Notes: generated by a model from the letters alone, not told the origin. Counted from the stretch's first letter, positions 8,718-15,592 are shown. The stretch is DNA of 16,198 nucleotides from an uncultured Eubacteriales bacterium (GCA_934454655.1 CAKSFK010000028.1:1-16198), one strand, 5' to 3'. Numbers and translations are program-made.

Positions 8718-9449
8718 ATGAAACAGGATTTTTACGAAGTTTTAGGAAATGAGCAAATAGCCCCCTCGGTTTTTAAAATGACGCTTTCGGGCGACACCTC
8801 GCCCATTACCGCGCCGGGGCAGTTTGTAAATATTAAAATACCCGAATTTTACCTGCGCCGACCCATTTCCATATGCGACTGGGACGATAAGACGCTTACT
8901 GTTATTTACAAGGTTGTAGGTGACGGAACAAGTGCTTTAAGCCGCATAAAGAAAGGTGAAAATCTGGATCTTTTAATATCCCTCGGCAATGGGTACGATA
9001 CCTCGCTTTCGGGCGATAAACCACTGCTTATAGGCGGCGGCGTGGGAGTTCCGCCCCTTTATGGGTTGTGCAAAAAGCTGATTGCCGAAAACAAGACCGT
9101 AAACGTTATTTTAGGTTTTAACACAAAGACTGAAATATTTTTGGAGGACGAGTTCAGAAAACTCGGTGCTAACGTTGCCGTTACCACGGCGGACGGGTCT
9201 TACGGGCTTAAAGGCTTTGTAAACGCCGCAATGGAAAGCGCCGATTACACATACTTTTACACCTGCGGACCCAAACCGATGCTGAAAGCCGTAGACGCCG
9301 CCGCGAAAACGGGCGGTCAGTTCAGCTTTGAAGAGCGTATGGGCTGCGGCACGGGTGCTTGTATGGGCTGCACCTGCAAAACAAAAAACGGACCAAAACG
9401 TGTTTGCACCGAGGGCCCCGTGTCTTCAAGGGAGGAAATAGAATGGTAA
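8718..9449 (+). CDS. pyrK: dihydroorotate dehydrogenase electron transfer subunit (FAD, 2Fe-2S)
   Basis: A 243-residue FAD/iron-sulphur protein that pairs with PyrD in the class 1B dihydroorotate dehydrogenase and passes electrons to NAD+. The FAD-binding motif RRPIS is at 47-51 and the pyridine-nucleotide region GGGVGVPPLYG at 107-117. A CGP motif is at 183-185, and four cysteines (210, 215, 218, 230) in GCGTGACMGC and RVC bind the 2Fe-2S cluster. I take ATG 8718, with AAAGG seven bases before it, over the TTG at 8703. It starts 11 bases after the carB stop and overlaps pyrD by seven bases, as expected for subunits made in equal amount. Confidence 0.95.
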   Translation: MKQDFYEVLGNEQIAPSVFKMTLSGDTSPITAPGQFVNIKIPEFYLRRPISICDWDDKTLTVIYKVVGDGTSALSRIKKGENLDLLISLGNGYDTSLSGDKPLLIGGGVGVPPLYGLCKKLIAENKTVNVILGFNTKTEIFLEDEFRKLGANVAVTTADGSYGLKGFVNAAMESADYTYFYTCGPKPMLKAVDAAAKTGGQFSFEERMGCGTGACMGCTCKTKNGPKRVCTEGPVSSREEIEW

Positions 9450-10360
9450 ACACATCTGTTGAACTTTGCGGCACAGTGCTTACAAACCCCGTAATTCCCG
9501 CAAGCGGAACATTTGGCTTCGGCTATGAGTTCACAAGATTTTACGATATAAACATTTTAGGCTCGATTTCACTTAAAGGCACTACAAAGGAGCCGCGTTT
9601 TGGCAACCCTACGCCCAGAATCGCCGAATGCCCGCAGGGGCTTTTAAACGCGGTAGGCCTGCAAAACCCGGGAGCGGAAAAGGTTTTGAACCACGAACTT
9701 CGTGCTCTTAAATCGGTTTACAAAAAACCTGTTATGGCAAATGTCAGCGGTTTTTCTGTCAGCGACTATGTTGCGGCTGTTGAAATGCTTGACGCTGACG
9801 ACGGCATAGGCTGGTTTGAAATTAACATTTCTTGCCCCAACGTTCACGGCGGCGGACTGGCATTCGGCACAAGTGCCGAAAACGCGGCGGCGGTTACAAG
9901 GGCGGTAAGGGCGGTTACAAATAAACCGATAATAATTAAGCTTTCCCCCAACGTGACCGATATTACCGAAATTGCAAAGGCGTGCGAAGCCGCGGGGGCG
10001 GACGGCGTATCGCTTATAAACACCCTGCTCGGTATGAAAATAGACCTGAAAACCAAAAAGCCGTTGCTTGCAAACAAAACGGGCGGACTTTCAGGTCCCG
10101 CGGTAAAGCCCGTGGCGGTGCGAATGGTGTATCAGGTATTCGAGGCGGTTAAAATACCGATTGTAGGTATGGGCGGAATATCCACGGCAGACGATGTATT
10201 GGAATTTATGCTGGCGGGTGCCGCCGCGGTAGAGGTGGGGGCGGCTAACCTTGTTGACCCTTACGCCTGCAAAAAAATTATAGAAGACCTGCCTTTTGCA
10301 ATGGAAAAATACGGCATAAATAATTTAAGCGAAATAATAGGAGGAGCACACAATGGGTAA
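9443..10360 (+). CDS. pyrD: dihydroorotate dehydrogenase, class 1B catalytic subunit
   Basis: A 305-residue FMN-binding TIM barrel that oxidises dihydroorotate to orotate in the cytosol. Class 1B marks are the catalytic base Cys131 in NISCPN, SGTFGFGYE near the N-terminus, GLQNPG (73-78), KLSPNVTD (166-173) and the FMN-phosphate loops GGLSGPA (214-220) and GMGGI (242-246). The adjacent pyrK confirms the NAD-linked 1B type. ATG 9443 has GGAGG (9431-9435) seven bases upstream and overlaps the pyrK stop; longer in-frame starts lie inside pyrK. Its stop overlaps pyrF by eight bases. Confidence 0.96.
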   Translation: MVNTSVELCGTVLTNPVIPASGTFGFGYEFTRFYDINILGSISLKGTTKEPRFGNPTPRIAECPQGLLNAVGLQNPGAEKVLNHELRALKSVYKKPVMANVSGFSVSDYVAAVEMLDADDGIGWFEINISCPNVHGGGLAFGTSAENAAAVTRAVRAVTNKPIIIKLSPNVTDITEIAKACEAAGADGVSLINTLLGMKIDLKTKKPLLANKTGGLSGPAVKPVAVRMVYQVFEAVKIPIVGMGGISTADDVLEFMLAGAAAVEVGAANLVDPYACKKIIEDLPFAMEKYGINNLSEIIGGAHNG

Positions 10361-11051
10361 GGACGTGATTATTGCCTGCGACTTTGCGGACAAAAAGACC
10401 TGTCTTGAATTTTTGGATAAGTTTGAGGGCAAAAAACCGTTTGTGAAAATCGGAATGGAGCTTTTTTACGCCGAGGGTCCCGAAATTGTAAGGGAAATTA
10501 AGGCAAGGGGACATAAAATATTTCTTGATTTGAAACTGCACGATATTCCGAACACCGTGAAAAAATCAATGACGGTGCTGTCACGCCTTGATGTTGATAT
10601 GTGCAATCTGCACGCGGCGGGTACTGCCGCAATGATGACCGCGGCAATAGAGGGGCTGACAAGAGCAGACGGTACCCGCCCGCTGCTTATAGCCGTAACC
10701 CAACTTACCTCTACAAGCGAGGAGGCAATGCACACCGATCTGCTTATAACGGGCAAAATGGAAGATGTTGTTATGCACTATGCAAAGAATGCCGAAAACG
10801 CGGGGCTTGACGGCGTGGTATGCTCTCCGCTTGAGGCAGCAGCGGTACACGGTGCCTGCGGAAACAGCTTTTTAACCGTAACGCCGGGTATTCGCTTTGC
10901 CGACGGCGACAGGGGCGACCAGTCGCGCGTTACTACCCCCGAAAAAGCAAGGGAATTAGGCAGTGACTATATAGTGGTGGGCAGACCGATAACCGCCGCG
11001 GCAGACCCCGTGGTGGCTTATGAGCGCTGTGTCAGAGAGTTTATAGGGTAA
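10353..11051 (+). CDS. pyrF: orotidine 5'-phosphate decarboxylase
   Basis: A 232-residue OMP decarboxylase that performs the last step to UMP. The active-site array is present: Asp10 (IACDFA), Lys32 (FVKIGME) and the DxKxxD motif Asp59-Lys61-Asp64 in FLDLKLHDIPNT. The C-terminal phosphate-binding motif reads YIVVGRPIT. The length and motifs match group I bacterial PyrF of the Bacillus type. ATG 10353 lies eight bases after GGAGG (10340-10344) and overlaps the pyrD stop. It is followed by the only sizeable gap inside the operon. Confidence 0.96.
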   Translation: MGKDVIIACDFADKKTCLEFLDKFEGKKPFVKIGMELFYAEGPEIVREIKARGHKIFLDLKLHDIPNTVKKSMTVLSRLDVDMCNLHAAGTAAMMTAAIEGLTRADGTRPLLIAVTQLTSTSEEAMHTDLLITGKMEDVVMHYAKNAENAGLDGVVCSPLEAAAVHGACGNSFLTVTPGIRFADGDRGDQSRVTTPEKARELGSDYIVVGRPITAAADPVVAYERCVREFIG

Positions 11052-11154
11052 TGTTGTTTCGGCTCACGTGGTGCAGACCTTATTTAGGCTTTATCTCTGA
11101 CCGGGGGAGGAAAAAACATCACCGCACCGAATTTTCAAAAAAGGAGTTAATAAT
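11052..11154 (+). other. 103-base gap inside the pyr operon, ahead of pyrE
   Basis: This is the only sizeable space between pyr genes. It carries a strong GGGGAGG (11104-11110) with no ATG close behind it, and later the AAGGAG that serves pyrE. A 46-codon ORF starts in a TAATG overlap with the pyrF stop (ATG 11051) and runs to 11191, into pyrE; I do not recognise it. No terminator, clear promoter or second PyrR loop was found. Confidence 0.4.
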
Positions 11155-11811
11155 ATGCAAAGCTACAAACACGAATTTATTGAATTTTTAGAGAACGCAG
11201 GTGTGCTTAAATTCGGCGATTTCACCGCCAAAAGCGGCAGAAAAATTCCCTATTTTATAAACGCGGGCGAAATTAAGACCGGCGACCAGATAAGAAAATT
11301 GGGTAAATTTTACGCAAAGTCGTATTTTGAAAAGCTGGGTAACAAAAAAGCCGTGCTTTACGGTCCCGCATATAAAGGTATTCCGATTGCGGTGTCGGTT
11401 GCGGTTGCCCTTTCCGAAAACGGGCTTGATGTGCCGTTTTTCTTTAACCGCAAGGAGGAAAAAGACCACGGCGAAGGCGGTGTTTTTGTGGGATATAAGC
11501 CACAGCCCGGTGAAGAGGTTGTAATAACGGAGGATGTTATAACAGCAGGCACGGCAATAAGGGAAAGTATGGCTGTTTTATCAAAGCTTGACGGTGTAAA
11601 GGTTGCCGCCGCCTTTGTTATGGTAGACCGCTGTGAAAGGGGTCGGACCGAAAAATCGGCTATGGCGGAGGTTGGCGAAGAATTCGGTTTCCCCGTTTAC
11701 TCTGTTGTTAATGTTTACGATATTATAGAATATCTTGAGGAAAACGAAAAAAACCGAGAAAATGTGGAACGCATACAAAATTACCTTAAAATAAACGGCG
11801 CAAAGGAATGA
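11155..11811 (+). CDS. pyrE: orotate phosphoribosyltransferase
   Basis: A 218-residue type I phosphoribosyltransferase that converts orotate and PRPP to OMP. The PRPP-binding signature is VVITEDVITAGTA (122-134). The flexible catalytic loop NRKEEKDHGEGG (98-109) has Lys100, Lys103 and His105 in the expected places. YFINAG (33-38) is the N-terminal substrate region. ATG 11155 has AAGGAG (11141-11146) eight bases upstream. It follows pyrF after 103 bases and lies five bases before pyrB. The C-terminal tail (190-218) is charged and helical, as in other OPRTases. Confidence 0.95.
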   Translation: MQSYKHEFIEFLENAGVLKFGDFTAKSGRKIPYFINAGEIKTGDQIRKLGKFYAKSYFEKLGNKKAVLYGPAYKGIPIAVSVAVALSENGLDVPFFFNRKEEKDHGEGGVFVGYKPQPGEEVVITEDVITAGTAIRESMAVLSKLDGVKVAAAFVMVDRCERGRTEKSAMAEVGEEFGFPVYSVVNVYDIIEYLEENEKNRENVERIQNYLKINGAKE

Positions 11812-11816
11812 TATAA

Positions 11817-12731
11817 ATGAGAAGTCTTATTGATATTTCGGAGCTTACAACGGGTGAAATTGAAGAACTTATAGGCGTTGCCAACGATATTATAGAAAAT
11901 CCAGAAAAGTACAGCGAAAAATGCAAGGGAAAAAAGCTTGCCACCCTGTTTTTTGAACCCTCAACACGCACGCGCTTAAGCTTTGAGGCGGCAATGTTAG
12001 AACTTGGCGGCAGTGTTCTCGGTTTTTCGGAGGCGCAAAGCTCTTCCGCCTCAAAGGGCGAAAGCGTAGCGGACACCGCAAAGGTTATTTCTTGCTATGC
12101 CGATATTATAGCAATGCGCCACCCGAAAGAGGGTGCGCCGCTTGTGGCGGCACGGAATGCTTCCATACCCGTTATAAACGCGGGGGACGGTGGACACTGC
12201 CACCCAACGCAGACCCTTGCCGATCTGCTTACAATATACCGTGAAAAAGGCGGGTTTGATAACCTTACCGTGGGCTTTTGCGGCGACCTCAAGTTCGGCA
12301 GAACGGTACATTCGCTCATATCCGCGCTTATACGCTATAAGGACGTTCGGTTTGTGCTTATTTCTCCTAATGAGTTAAAGCTTCCGGGATATGTTAAGGA
12401 CAAGCTTGATAAAGAGGGCATAGAGTACACCGAAACCGATAGCCTTGAAAATTCCATTGCCGACCTTGATATACTTTATATGACCCGTGTTCAAAAGGAA
12501 CGCTTTTTCAACGAAGAGGATTATCTGCGCCTTAAGGACAGCTACATCCTAACACCCGAGAAAATGGCATTGGGCAGTGACAAACTGCGCGTTCTCCACC
12601 CGTTGCCGCGCGTTAACGAAATAAGCGTTGCGGTAGACGACGATCCGCGTGCCTGCTATTTCAAACAGGTGCTTTACGGAAAATATATGCGTATGGCGCT
12701 CATCTTAAAGCTTTTGGAGGAGAAAATATGA
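11817..12731 (+). CDS. pyrB: aspartate carbamoyltransferase catalytic subunit
   Basis: A 304-residue catalytic chain that joins carbamoyl phosphate and aspartate, the committed step. Signatures: FFEPSTRTRLSFE (45-57) for carbamoyl phosphate, SKGES with Lys80 (79-83), the GDGGHCHPTQ segment containing His129, and HPLPR (261-265). The ATG lies nine bases after AAAGGAA (11802-11808). It overlaps pyrI by ATGA. The adjacent regulatory gene argues for an E. coli-like class B holoenzyme rather than the unregulated trimer of Bacillus. Confidence 0.96.
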   Translation: MRSLIDISELTTGEIEELIGVANDIIENPEKYSEKCKGKKLATLFFEPSTRTRLSFEAAMLELGGSVLGFSEAQSSSASKGESVADTAKVISCYADIIAMRHPKEGAPLVAARNASIPVINAGDGGHCHPTQTLADLLTIYREKGGFDNLTVGFCGDLKFGRTVHSLISALIRYKDVRFVLISPNELKLPGYVKDKLDKEGIEYTETDSLENSIADLDILYMTRVQKERFFNEEDYLRLKDSYILTPEKMALGSDKLRVLHPLPRVNEISVAVDDDPRACYFKQVLYGKYMRMALILKLLEEKI

Positions 12732-13144
12732 ATATTGATTCCATTAAAAACGGCATTGTAATTGACCACATAACCGCCGGACGGGGAATGGAAATTTACC
12801 GCCTTTTGGGGCTTGAGTCGCTTGACTGCTCGGTTGCGCTTATTAAGAACGTTGCAAGCAAAAAGTCGGGCAAAAAGGATATAATAAAGATCGACTCCGA
12901 TTTTGACGTTGATACGGATATTCTGGGCTTTGTTGACCCGGACGTTACGGTGAACATTATAAAAGACGGGCAAATAAAAGAGAAAAAGACAATTGAACTG
13001 CCGCAGGAGCTTACAAACGTTTTAAAATGCAAAAATCCGCGCTGTATAACTTCGGTAGAACAGGAATTGCCGCATATATTCCGCCTTACCGACAAAGAAA
13101 ACCGCGTTTACCGCTGCATTTACTGCGAAACAAGGGCAAAATAG
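12728..13144 (+). CDS. pyrI: aspartate carbamoyltransferase regulatory subunit
   Basis: A 138-residue regulatory chain. The N-terminal allosteric domain (1 to about 95) contains VIDHI (11-15), matching the nucleotide-contacting segment of E. coli PyrI. The C-terminal zinc domain has Cys101, Cys106, Cys130 and Cys133, with the same spacing as the E. coli zinc site. It should bind nucleotide effectors and link catalytic trimers, so flux would be controlled at the enzyme as well as at the attenuator. GGAGG (12716-12720) lies seven bases before the ATG. It is the last recognisable pyr gene. No terminator follows, so operon transcripts could run on into the hydrolase gene. Confidence 0.95.
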   Translation: MNIDSIKNGIVIDHITAGRGMEIYRLLGLESLDCSVALIKNVASKKSGKKDIIKIDSDFDVDTDILGFVDPDVTVNIIKDGQIKEKKTIELPQELTNVLKCKNPRCITSVEQELPHIFRLTDKENRVYRCIYCETRAK

Positions 13145-13155
13145 CTATCTGCCGC

Positions 13156-13184
13156 TTGACAGGTCCTTTCGGCAAAGATATAAT
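13156..13184 (+). promoter_or_regulatory. perfect-consensus sigma-A promoter
   Basis: TTGACA (13156-13161), a 17-base spacer and TATAAT (13179-13184) match the sigma-A consensus at all 12 positions. Transcription should start near 13191, only about 20 bases before the start codon of the next gene. The promoter begins 11 bases after the pyrI stop, so the hydrolase gene has its own strong promoter independent of pyr control. Confidence 0.88.
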
Positions 13185-13210
13185 ATTAAAAAACAAAAGG
13201 GGTACTAACT

Positions 13211-13879
13211 GTGGTAAGGCTTGGAAATGTATTTATTTTAGGGGACAGCTACTCAACGTTTGAGGGTTGTATACCTGACGGTAACGAGGCCTGGTATTTT
13301 ACAGAGCCTAAAAATGACACAGACGTTACCGATAAATCGCAGACGTGGTGGTATAAGCTTATAAGGAATACCGATTCGGCACTGATAAGAAACGAAAGCT
13401 TTTCGGGTACTACAATATGTAACACCGGCTACGGCGGTGCGTATTGCCCCGAAACTTCGTTTATAGGCAGATTTGACAGACTTTGCGGTGAAGGATTTTT
13501 TAAGAAAAATATCGTTGATACGTTTTTAGTTTTCGGCGGAACCAATGACAACTGGGCAGGTTCACCCGTGGGTGAAGTGAAAACTGAAGGCCTTAACGGT
13601 GAAAATTTAAAAAGTACTTTGCCGGCATTTTCCTATCTTTTAAGGGAAATAAGGAAAAATCTGCCCAAGGCAAACACGGTTGTAATTATAAACAACGCCG
13701 AAATCAAAGAAGAAATTGTAAACGGCATTATGAAACTGTGTGGGCTTTACGGCGTTTCCTACATAACTCTTAACGGTATAAGCAGGCAAAGCGGTCATCC
13801 CGACATTGCGGGAATGGATCAGATATTTAACAGTATATACGACTTTTTCGATAATGCGGAAAATGGCAAAGCAATATGA
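13211..13879 (+). CDS. SGNH/GDSL-family hydrolase
   Basis: A 222-residue protein of the SGNH hydrolase superfamily (esterases, acetylhydrolases). Block I is GDSYS (11-15) with likely nucleophile Ser13, block II is the Gly66 region (SGTTI), block III is GGTND (109-113) with Asn112, and block V is GHPDIAGMDQI with His196. The residue three before His196 is Gln193 where classical families have Asp, so the acid may be supplied elsewhere. No signal peptide or membrane segment is seen, which suggests a cytoplasmic enzyme; the substrate is unknown. The start is GTG 13211, eight bases after AAGGGG (13197-13202), and it directly follows the consensus promoter. The family name is firm; the specific role is not. 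Confidence 0.82.
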   Translation: MVRLGNVFILGDSYSTFEGCIPDGNEAWYFTEPKNDTDVTDKSQTWWYKLIRNTDSALIRNESFSGTTICNTGYGGAYCPETSFIGRFDRLCGEGFFKKNIVDTFLVFGGTNDNWAGSPVGEVKTEGLNGENLKSTLPAFSYLLREIRKNLPKANTVVIINNAEIKEEIVNGIMKLCGLYGVSYITLNGISRQSGHPDIAGMDQIFNSIYDFFDNAENGKAI

Positions 13880-14171
13880 GATAAGCTGTATTCTGCCGCA
13901 AAAAAACGTTTTAAACCCACGCAAAATCTCAGAATGGACGGAGGCGGAAGGCGTTGCGGCGGCGATTGAGTCGGGAAGCGGTAAAATTTACACCGATGTA
14001 TGTGTGGACGGTGTCTGCACGCTCGGAGTCTGCGCTGAGAGAAACGCGATTTTCAATATGATAACTAACGGCGAAAGCACAATACGCCGCGTAATTGCCG
14101 TAAATTGGGATGGCAAGGCAATGTCGCCCTGCGGCACCTGCCGCGAGCTTGCCCCGCAGTGGTGGATCTAA
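13863..14171 (+). CDS. cytidine-deaminase-like protein, shortened and probably damaged
   Basis: A 102-residue ORF of the cytidine deaminase fold. The zinc site is complete: Cys57 and Glu59 in GVCAERN, and Cys90 and Cys93 in PCGTCRE. VLNPRKIS (16-23) and NMITNGES are typical of clostridial members of about 130-140 residues. The protein stops nine residues after Cys93 (CRELAPQWWI), losing the last strand and helix. The N-terminal residues 7-15 do not fit the family, but the neighbouring frame reads DKLYSAAKK up to a run of seven A (13900-13906), which suggests compensating indels. The start overlaps the hydrolase stop; ATG 13806 is possible but adds unlikely residues. It could be a pseudogene or a rapidly changing deaminase. 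It is transcribed with the hydrolase. Confidence 0.65.
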   Translation: MAKQYEISCILPQKNVLNPRKISEWTEAEGVAAAIESGSGKIYTDVCVDGVCTLGVCAERNAIFNMITNGESTIRRVIAVNWDGKAMSPCGTCRELAPQWWI

Positions 14172-14227
14172 AAATAATCTGTTTGACCTTAAAAAGATTT
14201 TGGATTAAAGCAGAATAATGTCGAGAA

Positions 14228-14265
14228 AGCGGACGTGTCGCAAATACGTCCGCTAAAATTTTTTT
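14228..14265 (+). terminator. rho-independent terminator after the deaminase-like gene
   Basis: AGCGGACGT (14228-14236) pairs perfectly with ACGTCCGCT (14246-14254) around a nine-base loop. Four A and then seven T (14259-14265) follow. This is the first clear terminator downstream of the pyr attenuator, so it would end both the hydrolase-deaminase transcript and any read-through from pyrI. Confidence 0.85.
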
Positions 14266-14298
14266 AAGGTACTTTTTTCTATCATTTTTTCACATTCC

Positions 14299-14327
14299 TT
14301 GTCATATAATTTGATACAGGGAAAAAT
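14299..14327 (+). promoter_or_regulatory. probable promoter of the S1-domain gene
   Basis: A perfect TATAAT lies at 14305-14310 with only a weak -35 upstream. Alternatively TTGTCA (14299-14304) with a 17-base spacer could pair with AAAAAT (14322-14327). The perfect small palindrome GGGAA-AAA-TTCCC (14319-14331) covers the expected start site and could be an operator. The gene sits between a terminator and this region, so a promoter here is expected; the exact boxes are uncertain. Confidence 0.55.
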
Positions 14328-14359
14328 TCCCGTATGTAAAAAGGAAAGGTGATAAAATA

Positions 14360-15283
14360 ATGAACGGTTTTTACCCGGAAGGATGGAGCATATCTTGCAC
14401 GGAAGGCAAAAAGAAATACACTGCCGCCGCACTGAATGAAGCTCAGGCAAAACAAACGGTTATGGAGTCCGCCGTTACAATGTGCGACGCGGAACATAAT
14501 CTTATAGTTGACCTTGGCTGTATGCGCGGTATTATCCCGCGTGAGGAGGGCGCAATCGGGATATCGGACGGCTCAACGCGTGACATTGCGCTTATTTCGC
14601 GCGTCGGCAAGCCCGTCAGTTTTGTTGTAACTTCAATTAAAACGGATAACTGCGGCAGACCGTATGCTCTGCTGTCACGCAGGTTGGCTCAGGAAATGTG
14701 CCGCAAGTATATACATACCTGCAAACAGACAGGTAATATAATAGATGCGAAAATAACGCATCTTGAGTCGTTTGGCGCGTTTTGCGATATAGGCTGCGGA
14801 AACATTGCCTTGCTGCCTATCGACTCAATATCCGTTTCAAGAATTTCACACCCAAAAGACCGCTTCAAGGTGGGGGATAACATCAAGGCAATAATAAAAA
14901 GTATAGGCGAGGACGGCAGAATAACCTTATCCCATAAAGAACTGCTCGGTACTTGGGAAGAAAATGCGGCAATGTTCTCCCCCGGACAGACCGTTACCGG
15001 CGTTATAAGAAGCGTTGAGGATTACGGCGTATTTGTTGAGCTTACACCTAATCTTGCAGGTCTTGCGGAGCCGCGCCCCGGTGTTTTCATAGGTCAGCAG
15101 GCAAGCGTTTATATAAAAAGCATTATAAGGGAGAAAATGAAGATAAAGCTTATAATAATTGATAGTTTTGACAGCGATTACACCCCGCCGGTAAAATATT
15201 TCTACACAGGCTCTAATCTTGAGGAGTGGGATTATTCGCCGAGCGATTGTTTTAAACACATTTCAACAAGATTTTGCGGGTAA
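14360..15283 (+). CDS. S1 RNA-binding-domain protein, three OB folds
   Basis: A 307-residue protein built of S1-type OB folds and related to ribosomal protein S1. The first fold (about 33-107) is divergent but has VDLGCMRGIIPREE. The second (about 124-194) runs from GNIIDAKITHLESFGAF to GRITLSHKELLG and is the clearest. The third (about 207-267) has PGQTVTGVIRSVEDYGVFVEL. The tail (270-307) is not recognised. Such short S1-like proteins are common in Clostridia and probably bind mRNA or the 30S subunit; the precise role is inference. There is no LytB (IspH) or cytidylate kinase fusion partner. ATG 14360 lies six bases after AAAGGTGAT (14345-14353), which is perfectly complementary to the 16S tail. 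It has its own promoter and no operon partner. Confidence 0.83.
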   Translation: MNGFYPEGWSISCTEGKKKYTAAALNEAQAKQTVMESAVTMCDAEHNLIVDLGCMRGIIPREEGAIGISDGSTRDIALISRVGKPVSFVVTSIKTDNCGRPYALLSRRLAQEMCRKYIHTCKQTGNIIDAKITHLESFGAFCDIGCGNIALLPIDSISVSRISHPKDRFKVGDNIKAIIKSIGEDGRITLSHKELLGTWEENAAMFSPGQTVTGVIRSVEDYGVFVELTPNLAGLAEPRPGVFIGQQASVYIKSIIREKMKIKLIIIDSFDSDYTPPVKYFYTGSNLEEWDYSPSDCFKHISTRFCG

Positions 15284-15299
15284 TACAAATAATACAAAA

Positions 15300-15330
15300 A
15301 ATCGGGCAGTTCCAAAGGAACTGCCCGATT
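15300..15330. repeat. 31-bp palindrome, left copy
   Basis: Arms AATCGGGCAGTTCC (15300-15313) and its exact complement (15317-15330) flank an AAA loop. An identical 31-bp copy lies at 15562-15592. On the minus strand the stem is followed directly by six T (15301-15296), so this copy could terminate minus-strand transcripts. On the plus strand no T run follows. Confidence 0.9.
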
Positions 15331-15561
15331 GAGCGTGTCGAAAAAGTCGACACGCTCTTGGTCGGGGATGCCGTTCGCTCGAAAATCAAAGATTTTCGGA
15401 CTGCTCTCTATCCCCGCCAATACCACCCCTGCTCCCTTGAAAAACCGCCGGACAAGCGGTTTTTCGCTTACAAGGTGTTTTTCCGCCGCACGTGTCGGCG
15501 GAAAAACAAAATGCGGCGTGAACGCCGCATCAAAGTCAGACTGTGGTTTATCGACAGTCTG
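15331..15561. repeat. cluster of six further stem-loops between the palindromes
   Basis: Six inverted repeats follow one another. (a) GAGCGTGTCGA 15331-15341 with 15347-15357. (b) CGGGGAT 15363-15369 with 15410-15416, flanked by TTGG/CCAA and enclosing CGAAAATC 15380-15387 with 15391-15398. (c) GAAAAACCGC 15439-15448 with 15456-15465. (d) GTTTTTCCGCCG 15477-15488 with 15496-15507. (e) ATGCGGCGT 15511-15519 with 15522-15530. (f) TCAGACTGT 15536-15544 with 15554-15562. All listed arms are perfect. ORFs crossing the region on either strand are translations of hairpins and look spurious. The 3' arm of (c) ends GCGGTTTTTC and could act as a plus-strand terminator for the S1 gene. Confidence 0.85.
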
Positions 15562-15592
15562 AATCGGGCAGTTCCAAAGGAACTGCCCGATT
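15562..15592. repeat. 31-bp palindrome, right copy
   Basis: It is identical over all 31 bases, plus the following GA, to the palindrome at 15300-15330. Its first A is shared with the preceding stem-loop. The pair bounds the hairpin cluster. Confidence 0.9.

Noticed and set aside
11052..11154. A second PyrR attenuator or other riboswitch ahead of pyrE
   Set aside because: No CNGNGA loop on a GC stem and no terminator hairpin with a T run could be drawn.
15358..15420. A tRNA-like cloverleaf in the hairpin cluster
   Set aside because: No T-loop GTTCRA motif, acceptor or anticodon arm; the fold is a long interrupted stem-loop.
15232..15426. A 64-codon minus-strand ORF over the S1 gene end and the first hairpins
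   Set aside because: It overlaps a convincing gene and the inverted repeats, with no recognisable motif.
15300..15592. CRISPR array
   Set aside because: Only two identical repeats exist, the other units are unrelated hairpins without regular spacers, and no cas genes are near.
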